A stretch of 64,000 nt of DNA from Craterilacuibacter sinensis. Its GTDB lineage: Bacteria; Pseudomonadota; Gammaproteobacteria; Burkholderiales; Chromobacteriaceae. A program made the translations under genes and the position numbers. Positions 44,272 to 53,595 of this stretch are shown in pieces (position 1 is the stretch's first letter; each line of letters begins with the position of its first letter). The notes under the pieces were generated by a model that saw only the letters and a list, made by a program, of their open reading frames with translations, was not told the origin of the DNA and did no database searches. The DNA lies in NCBI RefSeq assembly GCF_009831765.1, contig NZ_WSSB01000009.1, positions 123,875 through 187,874 of the forward strand, read 5' to 3'.

Positions 44272-45921
44272 TCAAGCCAGACCGCAGATACGTCCATCCT
44301 CCACATCGATGTGGTAAGCCTGCGGAGAGCGCGGCAGGCCGGGCATGCGCAGCACCTTGCCCGCTAGCGCCACGATAAAACCGGCACCGGTATTGGGCAG
44401 CAATCTGACAACCGGCAACACGAAGCCATCCGGCGCACCACGCAGCGCAGGATCATGGCTAAACGAGTACGGCGTTTTAGCCACACACACCGGCAAGCGA
44501 TCCAGACCCCATACCTGCAAGTGCGCCAGATCATCCTCCGCCTCGGGCGACAGGGCGACGCCCGCGCCGCCATAAAGCTGACGGCTTAGCGTATCCAGTT
44601 TTTCACTTAATGTCGCATCCGCCGGATAGCTAAAGCGCACCGCCGGCGCCGGCTCCTGCCCTGCCGCCATCACGGCGCGAGCCAGATCCAGCGCGCCTTC
44701 ACCGCCTCTGGCAAAACCGTCACAGATGGCAAAGCCCGCAGCACCGGCCTCGCGACTCGCTTGCGCGACCACGGCAATTTCATCATCGCTATCGCCAGCA
44801 AAACGGTTGAGCGCGACCACCACGCGCTGGCCAAAGCCAGCCAGATTGGCCAGATGGCGGCGCAAATTGGGCAGACCGGTCGTGAGTGCGGCCAGGCTGG
44901 CTTGCGAACAGGCCGCCAGCTCTACCCCGCCATGCCACTTCAGCGCCTTGAGCGAGGTCACCAGCACGGTCACGGCCGGTGCCAGCCCGCTTTGCCGGCA
45001 TTTGATATTGAAGAATTTTTCCGCGCCAAGGTCGGCACCAAAACCGGCTTCGGTAATCGCCCAATCCGCACAGGACAGGGCGGCACGGGTCGCGCGCACC
45101 GAGTTGCAGCCATGGGCAATATTGGCAAACGGTCCACCATGAACAAAAGCCGCATTACCTTCCAGTGACTGCACCAGATTCGGTTTGAATGCGTCCAGCA
45201 GCAAAGCCATCAGGGCACCCGTGATACCCAGTTCGCGCGCATAAAATGGGGTACCGTCACTACGCAGCCCCAGCAACAAACCATCCAGTCGCCGGCGCAA
45301 ATCAGCTTCGTCTTCGGCCAGACACAGCACCGCCATGATTTCCGAGGCCGCGGTAATATCGAAACCGGTATCGGCCGGAATGCCGTGCGTCGGTCCGCCA
45401 AGGCCGGTCACCATATGGCGCAGCGAGCGGTCATTGACATCCAGCACCCGGCGCCAGTAAACGGCTTCAAGATCAGCCAGTGCATGGTGGCGCACATTGT
45501 CCAGCATGGCGGCGATCAGATTATTGGCGCTGGTGATGGCGTGAAAATCGCCGGTGAAATGCAGATTGATCGCTTCCATAGGCAATAGCTGCGCATAACC
45601 ACCGCCAGCCGCCCCACCCTTCATGCCAAAGCAGGGACCAAGCGAAGGCTCGCGCAAGGCTAAAGCGGCCGACTCGCCCAGACGCTTCAGGCCTTGTGCC
45701 AGCGCAACCGACACCGTGGTCTTGCCGCTGCCAGCCGGCGTACCGCTGGTAGCCGTAACCAGTACCAGCTTGCCCGCAGGCGCCCTGCCTGGTGCAAGGG
45801 TAACTTTGGCCTTGTCGCGGCCATAGGGTTCGTATTCGCCCGGAGAAAAACCCAGCGTGCCGGCTAACGCATCAATGGGGATAAGCGTAGCAGACTGGGC
45901 AATTTCGATATCGGATAGCAT
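44272..45921 (-). CDS. fhs: Formate--tetrahydrofolate ligase
   Basis: A 549-residue monofunctional 10-formyl-THF synthetase. It begins MLSDIEIAQSATLIPI, and the ATP-binding loop is TPAGSGKTT where most Fhs have TPAGEGKTT. It also has GMKGGAAGGGYAQLLPMEAINLHFTGD, HGIPADTGFDITAASEIMAVLCL and VVALNRFAGDSDDEIA, and the C-terminus ends in IDVEDGRICGLA. ATG 45921 is used since the longer frame would begin with TTG 45978; neither has a clear ribosome site. Provides 10-formyl-THF for purine and formyl-Met synthesis. It stands alone between the OmpA and GGDEF genes. Confidence 0.94.
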   Translation of the reverse strand: MLSDIEIAQSATLIPIDALAGTLGFSPGEYEPYGRDKAKVTLAPGRAPAGKLVLVTATSGTPAGSGKTTVSVALAQGLKRLGESAALALREPSLGPCFGMKGGAAGGGYAQLLPMEAINLHFTGDFHAITSANNLIAAMLDNVRHHALADLEAVYWRRVLDVNDRSLRHMVTGLGGPTHGIPADTGFDITAASEIMAVLCLAEDEADLRRRLDGLLLGLRSDGTPFYARELGITGALMALLLDAFKPNLVQSLEGNAAFVHGGPFANIAHGCNSVRATRAALSCADWAITEAGFGADLGAEKFFNIKCRQSGLAPAVTVLVTSLKALKWHGGVELAACSQASLAALTTGLPNLRRHLANLAGFGQRVVVALNRFAGDSDDEIAVVAQASREAGAAGFAICDGFARGGEGALDLARAVMAAGQEPAPAVRFSYPADATLSEKLDTLSRQLYGGAGVALSPEAEDDLAHLQVWGLDRLPVCVAKTPYSFSHDPALRGAPDGFVLPVVRLLPNTGAGFIVALAGKVLRMPGLPRSPQAYHIDVEDGRICGLA

Positions 45922-46075
45922 CGGCAGACTCGGTAGGAGGAAATGAGCCGATAGAGTAAAGAAAGCGGAAGCTTTCAACCATGAGCCAGATCAGATGATT
46001 GCGTCGCTAAGGTCGAGATTGAAATGAAACGCGAGGGCGGCTCATGCATACGCGAAGCGCAATATAAGCTGTCTG

Positions 46076-48118
46076 TCAGGCTTGCGCTTGCTGCACATAA
46101 GCGCAATCTTTGACGCAGTCAGGCGCTGCCATCCCCTCGGAAGGATCTGGCCGATACAGAACAATACGGTTTCTGCCACCGCGTTTGGCCTGATACATCG
46201 CAAGATCGGCATCATGCAGCACGCATTCGGCATCCGTATAGCCACGATGCCCCAGCAATACGCCTATGCTGGCCCCCACCTGAGCCAGATCTGCGCCCAG
46301 TACGACGGGGTGGCGTAGTTCAGCCAGCAAACGCTTGGCCAGATGCAGCACGGCCATGGGCTGTGCGCTACCGGTCAGTAGCAAGGCAAACTCATCACCG
46401 GACAAACGCGCCAGCGTGTCGTGGCTACGCACACATGCGCTCATGCGCAAAGACAAGGCCTGTAGCAAAGCGTCGCCCGCCGCATGACCAAAGCGGTCAT
46501 TCACGGCTTTAAAGCCATCAAGATCGATAAATAGCACGGCAAACTGCAAACCATCACGCTGCTGCTGACGCAATGCCTGTTCCAGGCGATCATGAAACAG
46601 ATTGCGGTTCACCAGTCCGGTCAGTGTGTCATGAAAAGCCATATGACGGATCTGATGCAAAATTGTCTTGCGCTCGGTGATGTCATCCAAATGCAAATGC
46701 AATAATTTGCACCCATTTTGCAGCAGCACCGTAGCGGTGGCATCACAATCAAACACCGAACCATCAGCCCGACGGAAACGGCATTCGCAACGTTTGGTAT
46801 CGCCTGCATTCACCCCGCCATCCAGCATCGCCAGTAACTGCACAGCACGCATATCGGTCGGGTCCAGCATCTCGGCCAAAGAACGGCCAAGCAGTTGCTG
46901 AGGCGAAGATTCATGAAACAGCAGCGCCGCACTGGCATTTATTTCGCAGGCCTGACCATCGCGCAGCAGCAGCATACCGTCAATGGAGCTGGCAAAAACA
47001 GAGGCAAAACGCTGCTCGCTCTCATCACGTTCATGCAGCATCCTGTTTTTGTCGTCAATCAGCTCATTGATGGCACCCGCAAGATCGGTCACCTCGTCGC
47101 GACCATCGAGCATCAGCCGCTCGACCTGCCCCTCCCCCCGGATGCGCCGGATAGCCATCAGCAGATGATGCAAACGCCGGCCCACCCTGAATTGCAAGAG
47201 ATACAAGGCAAGCAGCCCGATCAGCAAAATACCGGCTATCGAGACTAAGGCCATGATATTGATGTTGGAGACACCCAGCGCCGACACCTCGCGCTTGGCA
47301 CTGCGCCCCAGCAATAAAGCCGGCTTATTGTCCAGATTGCGTACTGCAATCCAGCTCTCGATACGATGATCGCCCGGCAGCACCAAGACATCCCCGCCGG
47401 GCATTTTTTGTGCCACCCATGCAGTCACCTCATCGGGCAAGTCGCGCGAAGTCACAGACAGAATCCGCGTATCACTGGAGAAAAAAGTCGCCTTGTTACG
47501 TAAAAGTATCTTATCCGCGCGCACCCCCCACGCCATATAACCGGATGGTGCCCCCTTCGCAGCCGTCGGCCTCACCGGCGTCAAGATGATGTAATACGCC
47601 CCGATAGGCAAACGCACCACACCGGACAGCACAGCACGATTAGAGGTCGTAACCAGCTGGAACAGATGACGGCCAAACTCGCTGTCGGCAACCAAGCCTT
47701 TCACAAGCCAGGGCGGGTTGTACACCATAGCCTTGGAGGTGTTTTCAACCGAAAGCAGCATTAAGCCTTCGGCATTGAAAAATGCCATGAAATCGATGCC
47801 GATATCGCCAAAGCGCTTGGGCGAGAACATTCCGCGCAGAATCTTGGCGTCTCCGGTCCGGATAAAATGATCGGTTTCATCCCAGTTGGCCCAGTCTGAG
47901 GCTGAACGACTCAAACCATAGGCGCTTTCCAGAAAGACATCTCGCGTATGGGTGGCGGCATCCTCAGCCAGACGGCGTTCCGCTGCGTCAAACGAAGGGA
48001 TAAGCAGGCCACGACCCAGCAGCCCGATCAGAAGGGCAAGCACCATACACGATGAGGTCAGGATCAGCGCCGTCCTTCGGGCAAGCGGACCTGGCAGCCA
48101 TGAGCGTTTCCAGCGCAT
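46076..48118 (-). CDS. Diguanylate cyclase with CHASE4, HAMP, PAS and GGDEF domains
   Basis: A 680-residue membrane sensor. TM1 is at residues 17-40, then a periplasmic CHASE4-like domain (SASDWANWDETDHFI is typical), TM2 near 280-305, HAMP, a PAS domain (FASVFASSIDGMLLL) and a GGDEF domain. The active-site motif is SGDEF (573-577), an accepted variant, and RSHD (564-567) is a product-inhibition I-site at the correct distance. Hence it is probably an active, feedback-inhibited c-di-GMP synthase. There is no EAL domain. GAGGGATG precedes the start. Confidence 0.93.
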   Translation of the reverse strand: MRWKRSWLPGPLARRTALILTSSCMVLALLIGLLGRGLLIPSFDAAERRLAEDAATHTRDVFLESAYGLSRSASDWANWDETDHFIRTGDAKILRGMFSPKRFGDIGIDFMAFFNAEGLMLLSVENTSKAMVYNPPWLVKGLVADSEFGRHLFQLVTTSNRAVLSGVVRLPIGAYYIILTPVRPTAAKGAPSGYMAWGVRADKILLRNKATFFSSDTRILSVTSRDLPDEVTAWVAQKMPGGDVLVLPGDHRIESWIAVRNLDNKPALLLGRSAKREVSALGVSNINIMALVSIAGILLIGLLALYLLQFRVGRRLHHLLMAIRRIRGEGQVERLMLDGRDEVTDLAGAINELIDDKNRMLHERDESEQRFASVFASSIDGMLLLRDGQACEINASAALLFHESSPQQLLGRSLAEMLDPTDMRAVQLLAMLDGGVNAGDTKRCECRFRRADGSVFDCDATATVLLQNGCKLLHLHLDDITERKTILHQIRHMAFHDTLTGLVNRNLFHDRLEQALRQQQRDGLQFAVLFIDLDGFKAVNDRFGHAAGDALLQALSLRMSACVRSHDTLARLSGDEFALLLTGSAQPMAVLHLAKRLLAELRHPVVLGADLAQVGASIGVLLGHRGYTDAECVLHDADLAMYQAKRGGRNRIVLYRPDPSEGMAAPDCVKDCAYVQQAQA

Positions 48119-48280
48119 TTACATCCCTCAGAATATGGTTAATCTTGCCATTACTTCCATGACGTGGCTCTGCCTTCTCTAAAGACAAAACGACTCTACA
48201 CCAATGCCTTCGTCATTGTCGATTGGCTACAAGGAATAAATACCCACATCAACTACAAGATGTCTTATGAAAGATACCTG

Positions 48281-48775
48281 TCAATAAACAGCCTTCCCGG
48301 CACTTAGCCGGGCATCAAGCACAGTTAAGGCTGCTTCTACGGTCTGCCGGCGCACTGCAGCGCGGTCGCCAGCAAAGTGGCACACAAAGGCCTCGATCCC
48401 CTCAGGCCCGGCAAGTGCCAACCATACTGTACCGACCGGCTTGCCGGGCGAACCGCCGCCGGGGCCGGCAATACCGGACACCGCGATGGCCCAGTCTGCC
48501 CCCGCCACCCGACAGGCGCCTGCCGCCATCTCGCGCACGGTCTCCTCGCTGACTGCACCATAGTCATCCAGCGTCTGCGGCTTAACGCCTAACAGTCCGA
48601 CCTTTGCCGCATTGGCATAGCTGACCATGCCCCAGCCAAACCAGGCGGAGCTGCCGGCGATATCGGTAAGCGCAGCGGCGATCAGGCCACCGGTACAAGA
48701 CTCGGCCGTTGCAAGCGTCTGGCCCTTGGCCAGCAAATACTCGCCTATGCGGTGACACTGCGCTTCAGTGTTCAT
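48281..48775 (-). CDS. pncC: Nicotinamide-nucleotide amidase (CinA C-terminal domain)
   Basis: A 164-residue stand-alone CinA-C domain. Signature stretches are TLATAESCTGGLIAAALTDIAGSS, VSYANAAKVGLLGV and AVSGIAGPGGGSPGKPVGTVW. It deamidates NMN to nicotinate mononucleotide in NAD recycling. Its start overlaps the last 11 bp of pgi, so it is co-translated with it. Confidence 0.94.
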   Translation of the reverse strand: MNTEAQCHRIGEYLLAKGQTLATAESCTGGLIAAALTDIAGSSAWFGWGMVSYANAAKVGLLGVKPQTLDDYGAVSEETVREMAAGACRVAGADWAIAVSGIAGPGGGSPGKPVGTVWLALAGPEGIEAFVCHFAGDRAAVRRQTVEAALTVLDARLSAGKAVY

Positions 48776-50414
48776 GTAATTGCCGGTAGTGACTAATCAG
48801 GCCTGTAGTCGAGCTGTCATGCACGCCCACGTTTTTGCCCGGATTAAGCTCGGGCAAAATGGTACGCGCCAGCGCCTTGCCATACTCGACCCCCCACTGA
48901 TCGAAGGAATTCAGCCCCCAGATCGCCCCCTGCACAAAGACCTTGTGTTCATACAAAGCAAGCAGCATGCCCAGGCTGTGTGGTGTCACCTTGTCCAGCG
49001 CCAGCGTATTGCTGGGCTGATTGCCGGGGAATGTCTTTTGTGGTGCCAGCATGTCCAGCACTTCGCCATCCATGCCGGCCAGTTCGGCCATGGCCTCGGT
49101 GCCGGTCTTGCCGCGCATCAGCGCCTCGGTCTGGGCAAAGGCATTGGCCACCAGCACCTGATGCTGGCTTGCATCGTAATGCCCCTGCATCGGCACGATA
49201 AAATCGCACGGCACCAGCCGGGTGCCCTGATGCAGCAACTGAAAGAAGGCGTGCTGGCTGTTGACGCCCTCCTCGCCCCAGATCACCGGGCCGGTATCGA
49301 AATCGAGGCGCTCGCCATAACGGCCGACGCGCTTACCGTTGGACTCCATATCCAGTTGCTGGATATGGGCCGGCAGGCGGCGCAAGCCATGATCGTAGGG
49401 CATGATGGCGTGTGTATGCGCGCCATAAAAGGTGTTGTACCAGATACCAATCAGCGCCAGCAGCACTGGCATATTGACCTGAAACGGCGCATTGAAGAAA
49501 TGCTCGTCCATGGCGTGGGCACCGGCGAGCAATTCGTCAAAACATTCGGGCCCTACCGCCAGCATGACCGACAGCCCCACGGTGGACCATACCGAGTAAC
49601 GCCCGCCTACCCAGTCCCAGAAGCCGAAACGGTTGGCCGCATCGATACCGAAACCGGCAACGGCCGCTTCATTGGTCGATACCGCGACAAAATGCTTGTC
49701 TATGGCCGCTTCGGATACGCGCTCGACAAACCAGCGCCGCGCCGCCTGCGCATTCAACAAGGTTTCCGGCGTGGTAAACGATTTGGAAGCGATAATAAAC
49801 AAAGTCGTGGCAGGGTCCAGCCTGGCCAGCGTGCGCGCAAGATGGGCCGGGTCGACATTGGAGACATAATGCAGCCTCGGCCCGCCCTGGGCATAGGGCG
49901 CCAGCGCTTCCGTGGCCAATAGCGGCCCCAGATCCGAACCGCCTATGCCAAGATTGACCACATCGGTCACCGCACGCCCGTCGTGACCGCGCCACAAGCC
50001 TGAACGCACGCGCCGGGAAAAATCGCGGATACGCGCAAGCTCTTCATGTACATCGGCCACAATATTGCGGCCTTCCACCTCAAGTACCGCATCCTTGGGC
50101 AGGCGCAAGGCGGTATGCAGAACCGCCCGGTTTTCGCTGACATTGATGCGCTCGCCGGCACGCATGCGCGCCATCCAGCCGGACAGATCGGCCACATCGG
50201 CTAGCTCCAGCAGCAATTCCAGCGTGCGCTCGCTAATGCGGTTTTTCGAATAGTCGAGCAGCAAGCCGTCCAGCTTGAGCGAAAAGCGTTCGAAACGCTG
50301 CGGATCAGCCTCGAACAGTTCGCGCATGGCCACATAGCGCGTGGCGCGCTGGTGCTGGTGCAGTTTGGCCCACACTTGCGAGGCATTGATGTCGTTGAAA
50401 CGGATAGCAGCCAT
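48765..50414 (-). CDS. pgi: Glucose-6-phosphate isomerase
   Basis: A 549-residue phosphoglucose isomerase. Recognisable blocks: GIGGSDLGPLLATEAL, FIIASKSFTTPETLLNA, VGGRYSVWSTVGLSVMLAVG, MESNGKRVG, WGEEGVNSQHAFFQLLHQG and YEHKVFVQGAIWGLNSFDQWGVEYGK. These cover the glutamate, histidine and lysine active-site residues. The length matches E. coli Pgi. It interconverts glucose-6-P and fructose-6-P. Downstream of orn with a terminator-like hairpin between. Confidence 0.97.
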   Translation of the reverse strand: MAAIRFNDINASQVWAKLHQHQRATRYVAMRELFEADPQRFERFSLKLDGLLLDYSKNRISERTLELLLELADVADLSGWMARMRAGERINVSENRAVLHTALRLPKDAVLEVEGRNIVADVHEELARIRDFSRRVRSGLWRGHDGRAVTDVVNLGIGGSDLGPLLATEALAPYAQGGPRLHYVSNVDPAHLARTLARLDPATTLFIIASKSFTTPETLLNAQAARRWFVERVSEAAIDKHFVAVSTNEAAVAGFGIDAANRFGFWDWVGGRYSVWSTVGLSVMLAVGPECFDELLAGAHAMDEHFFNAPFQVNMPVLLALIGIWYNTFYGAHTHAIMPYDHGLRRLPAHIQQLDMESNGKRVGRYGERLDFDTGPVIWGEEGVNSQHAFFQLLHQGTRLVPCDFIVPMQGHYDASQHQVLVANAFAQTEALMRGKTGTEAMAELAGMDGEVLDMLAPQKTFPGNQPSNTLALDKVTPHSLGMLLALYEHKVFVQGAIWGLNSFDQWGVEYGKALARTILPELNPGKNVGVHDSSTTGLISHYRQLHEH

Positions 50415-50435
50415 GGGGCAGGTTCAGCCAAAAAT

Positions 50436-50461
50436 GAAAAAAGGGCGACGCATCACCCTTT
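50436..50461 (-). terminator. Terminator-like hairpin between orn and pgi
   Basis: On the minus strand AAAGGG and CCCTTT flank a 10-nt loop and TTT follows. Modest stem; may be an attenuating terminator after orn. Confidence 0.55.
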
Positions 50462-50481
50462 GATTATGATATGCAAAAAGC

Positions 50482-51027
50482 CTATTCGCGAATGAAATTT
50501 TCGCGGTAATAACGCAGTTCTTCAATGGATTCCATGATGTCGGCCAGCGCCTCATGCTTGCCCTTTTTCACTACACCCTTGTAAACATCGGGCTTCCAGC
50601 GCTTGCACAGTTCTTTCAGCGTGGAGACATCCAGATTGCGGTAGTGGAAATAGGCTTCCAGCTTGGGCATCCAGCGCGCCATAAAGCGACGGTCCTGGCC
50701 GATGGAGTTGCCGCACATCGGCGTGACACGCTCTGCCACATGCTGTTGCATAAAGGCCAATAGCGCTGCCTCGACTTCAGCCTCGCTCAAGGAGGATGCG
50801 CGCACGCGCTCGGTCAGGCCGGTGCGGCCATGGGTCTTGGTATTCCATTCATCCATGCCGCTCATGACCGCATCACTCTGATGCACCACGTAGACTTCGG
50901 ACTGGTCCAGCACATTCAGCTGGCTATCGGTCACAACCATCGCCACTTCGATAATGCGGTCGGAGTCAGGTTCCAGCCCGGTCATTTCCATGTCGAGCCA
51001 GATGAGCTTGTTCGGATCTTGTGCCAT
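50482..51027 (-). CDS. orn: Oligoribonuclease
   Basis: A 181-residue DEDDh 3'-5' exonuclease. Exo I is [20 protein letters not shown], Exo II is [11 protein letters not shown] and Exo III is [10 protein letters not shown]. It degrades 2-5-nt RNAs and pGpG, and so also clears the product of c-di-GMP breakdown. ATG 51027 gives the usual length; the extension to 51093 is not conserved-looking. It is divergent from the M48 peptidase gene. Confidence 0.97.
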   Translation of the reverse strand: MAQDPNKLIWLDMEMTGLEPDSDRIIEVAMVVTDSQLNVLDQSEVYVVHQSDAVMSGMDEWNTKTHGRTGLTERVRASSLSEAEVEAALLAFMQQHVAERVTPMCGNSIGQDRRFMARWMPKLEAYFHYRNLDVSTLKELCKRWKPDVYKGVVKKGKHEALADIMESIEELRYYRENFIRE

Positions 51028-51096
51028 ACTTGCCAGCTTTCTATAAAGATTGCCTATTCTCCGTGATTGCCGCCCGTTCGGCAAACGGCACACGCC

Positions 51097-52347
51097 ATGA
51101 CCGCACCCCTTTTTAACACCCTGTTTCTTTTTGCGCTGGCTTTAAGCCTGTGTTTGCGCCTGTTTCTGGCGCAGCGCCAGATAGCGCATGTGCGCACGCA
51201 CCGCAATGCGGTTCCGGCCGAGTTCGCCGCCAGCATCCCGCTATCGACCTACCAGCATGCGGCCGACTACACCATCGCCAAAATGCGCCTAGCCATGGCC
51301 TCCAGCCTGTTTGATGCCTCACTCCTGCTGGTACTGACGTTGGGGGGCGGTTTGCAGTATTTATGGCAGGCAAGTGCCCTTTCCGGTCTGGACGAGCTAG
51401 GCCGCGGTCTTGTTTTTGTCGCACTGACCACACTGGCAAGCTCGCTTGCCGGCCTGCCCTTTACCCTGATTTCGACCTTCGGCATCGAGGCGCGTTACGG
51501 CTTTAACAAGGTCACACCGCGTCTCTTTATCACCGACCTGCTGCGTAGTACCTTGCTGTCGGTGCTGCTGGGCTTGCCGCTATTAGCGCTGGTGCTGTGG
51601 CTGATGCAAGGTGCCGGTACGCTGTGGTGGCTATGGGTGTGGCTGGCCTGGGCCGGCTTCAGCCTGCTTTTGCTACTGGTTTACCCGACCTTGATTGCCC
51701 CGCTTTTCAACCGCTTCCAGCCACTTGACGACAAGGTATTGGCTGCGCGCATCGACAAACTGCTCACCCGCACCGGTTTTAAAAGCCAGGGCATTTTCGT
51801 GATGGATGGCTCACGCCGCTCCAGTCATGGCAATGCCTATTTCACCGGTTTTGGTGCAGCCAAGCGCATCGTATTTTTCGACACCCTGCTGGGCACGCTA
51901 AGCCATGCCGAAGTCGAAGCGGTACTGGCGCACGAACTGGGGCACTTCAAGAAAAGACATGTCGCCAAACGCATGGCGACGACCTTTGCGCTGGCGCTGG
52001 TCTTTTTGTTTGTACTGGGCCAATGCTTGACTAATCTCTGGTTCTATCAGGGCCTGGGCCTATCCAGCCAGAGCTATGCCATTGCCCTTGTGCTTTTTTT
52101 CATGGTCATGCCGCTCTTCACCTTTCCGCTGACGCCCTTGTCCAGCCTGCTGTCGCGCAAGCATGAATACGAGGCGGATGCGTTTGCCGCCAGTGAAACG
52201 GCGGCCAGCGACCTGATCACGGCACTGGTCAAACTCTACCGCGACAATGCGTCCACGCTGACGCCAGACCCGCTTTATTCGGCTTTTTACGACTCGCACC
52301 CGCCGGCGACGCTGCGTATCGCCCATCTCAAAGGATTACCCGCATGA
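51097..52347 (+). CDS. M48 family (Ste24-like) membrane metallopeptidase
   Basis: A 416-residue integral membrane protease with several TM helices and the zinc motif HELGH ([14 protein letters not shown]). The third ligand is the Glu in EYEADAFAA. It has the [11 protein letters not shown] loop of the CAAX-protease Ste24 group. It likely degrades damaged or misfolded membrane proteins. ATG 51097 is chosen. Its stop overlaps the next start, and the order peptidase - pterin dehydratase - rsgA is common in betaproteobacteria. Confidence 0.93.
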   Translation: MTAPLFNTLFLFALALSLCLRLFLAQRQIAHVRTHRNAVPAEFAASIPLSTYQHAADYTIAKMRLAMASSLFDASLLLVLTLGGGLQYLWQASALSGLDELGRGLVFVALTTLASSLAGLPFTLISTFGIEARYGFNKVTPRLFITDLLRSTLLSVLLGLPLLALVLWLMQGAGTLWWLWVWLAWAGFSLLLLLVYPTLIAPLFNRFQPLDDKVLAARIDKLLTRTGFKSQGIFVMDGSRRSSHGNAYFTGFGAAKRIVFFDTLLGTLSHAEVEAVLAHELGHFKKRHVAKRMATTFALALVFLFVLGQCLTNLWFYQGLGLSSQSYAIALVLFFMVMPLFTFPLTPLSSLLSRKHEYEADAFAASETAASDLITALVKLYRDNASTLTPDPLYSAFYDSHPPATLRIAHLKGLPA

Positions 52348-52667
52348 AATTGACCGACCTCTCTTGCAGCGAGACATATATCGCGCTGGATGCCAACGAT
52401 TTGCTGATCCATCTGCAGGATTTGCCCGGCTGGCAGTTGCTGGACGGCGCGTTGGTGCGTAGCTGGCACTTTGCCGACTACTACCGCACCATGGCCTTTG
52501 TAAATGCGCTGGCCTTTATTGCCCATAAGGAAAACCACCATCCGGATTTATCCGTGCATTTCAACCGTGTTGTCGTGCGCTTCTCCACCCATGACGCAAA
52601 CGGCATCACACTGAATGATGTCATCTGCGCCGCCAAATGCAGTGCGCTCGCAGGCGCACAAGCATGA
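52344..52667 (+). CDS. phhB: 4a-hydroxytetrahydrobiopterin dehydratase
   Basis: A 107-residue pterin-4a-carbinolamine dehydratase. The motif [24 protein letters not shown] includes the histidines that bind the pterin. It recycles the cofactor of phenylalanine hydroxylase; no hydroxylase gene is nearby. ATGA overlaps on both sides couple it to the peptidase and rsgA genes. Confidence 0.93.
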   Translation: MKLTDLSCSETYIALDANDLLIHLQDLPGWQLLDGALVRSWHFADYYRTMAFVNALAFIAHKENHHPDLSVHFNRVVVRFSTHDANGITLNDVICAAKCSALAGAQA

Positions 52668-53527
52668 AGGCGACCGGGCAGATTATCCGCAGTTACGGCC
52701 GCCGTTTTATCGTCGAGTGTGGCGACACCGAATACGATGCCACGACCCGCGCCAAACGGGTCGACTATGCCTGTGGCGACTGGGTCGACATCACCATACA
52801 GAATAAAGAGCAGGCGGTCATCGAGGGCACGCAGGAGCGGCGCAGCCTGCTCTACCGTCAGGACGACTGGAAAACCAAGGTGATCGCCGCCAATGTGACG
52901 CGCATCCTGTTTGTATCGGCTGCCGTACCCTCGCCCAGCGAGGAGCTGCTTGGGCGCTGCCTGATTGCCGCCGAAGCCGCCGATATCGACCCGGTGATTA
53001 TCGTCAATAAAAGCGATTTGCCGGAAACGGCAGCATGGCTGAAAAAGCTCGAGCTGTATCAGCAACTGGGCTATCAGGTGGTGGTACTGTCCGCACTGGA
53101 AAATGCCGACGCCATCCGCCCGTTTCTTGCGGGGCACACCTCGGTACTCGTTGGCCAGTCCGGCATGGGCAAGTCGACGCTGACCAATGCCTTGCTGCCA
53201 CATGTCAATGCACGCGTGGGCGACATTTCCACCGCGCTGGATACCGGCCGCCACACTACGACCCATGCCGCGCTCTACCATCTGGATGAAAACAGCCAGC
53301 TGATCGACTCGCCCGGCTTGCAGGCCTTTGGCCTGGCCCATATTGCCGCGACCGATTTCATTTACTACTTCCCCGAAATGCGGCCGCTCATCGGCCAGTG
53401 CCGTTTTCACAATTGCTCGCACCGCAACGAGCCGGACTGCGCGATCAAGGCCGCCGCCGCGCGCGGTGATATTGCCCCGCACCGGCTGGAATTGTTCCAG
53501 CGTCTGATCAGCGGCAAGCTGGATTAA
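52664..53527 (+). CDS. rsgA: Ribosome small subunit biogenesis GTPase
   Basis: A 287-residue circularly permuted GTPase. Residues 1-70 are an OB fold. G4 is VNKSDL, followed by G1 [10 protein letters not shown] and G3 DSPG. The C-terminal zinc site is [14 protein letters not shown]. It acts in late 30S maturation. It lacks the basic N-terminal extension of E. coli RsgA. The start overlaps the pterin dehydratase stop. Confidence 0.95.
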   Translation: MKATGQIIRSYGRRFIVECGDTEYDATTRAKRVDYACGDWVDITIQNKEQAVIEGTQERRSLLYRQDDWKTKVIAANVTRILFVSAAVPSPSEELLGRCLIAAEAADIDPVIIVNKSDLPETAAWLKKLELYQQLGYQVVVLSALENADAIRPFLAGHTSVLVGQSGMGKSTLTNALLPHVNARVGDISTALDTGRHTTTHAALYHLDENSQLIDSPGLQAFGLAHIAATDFIYYFPEMRPLIGQCRFHNCSHRNEPDCAIKAAAARGDIAPHRLELFQRLISGKLD

Positions 53528-53542
53528 AAATCGTCATGCAAA

Positions 53543-53569
53543 ACGGGCTTCATGAACCATGAAGCCCGT
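53543..53569. terminator. Bidirectional terminator between rsgA and copA
   Basis: Perfect 12-bp stem ACGGGCTTCATG/CATGAAGCCCGT with loop AAC. T-rich on both strands (CTGTTTTG; minus strand TTTTG). Confidence 0.9.
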
Positions 53570-53595
53570 CTGTTTTGTGCCGCTGAGGTCAAACC

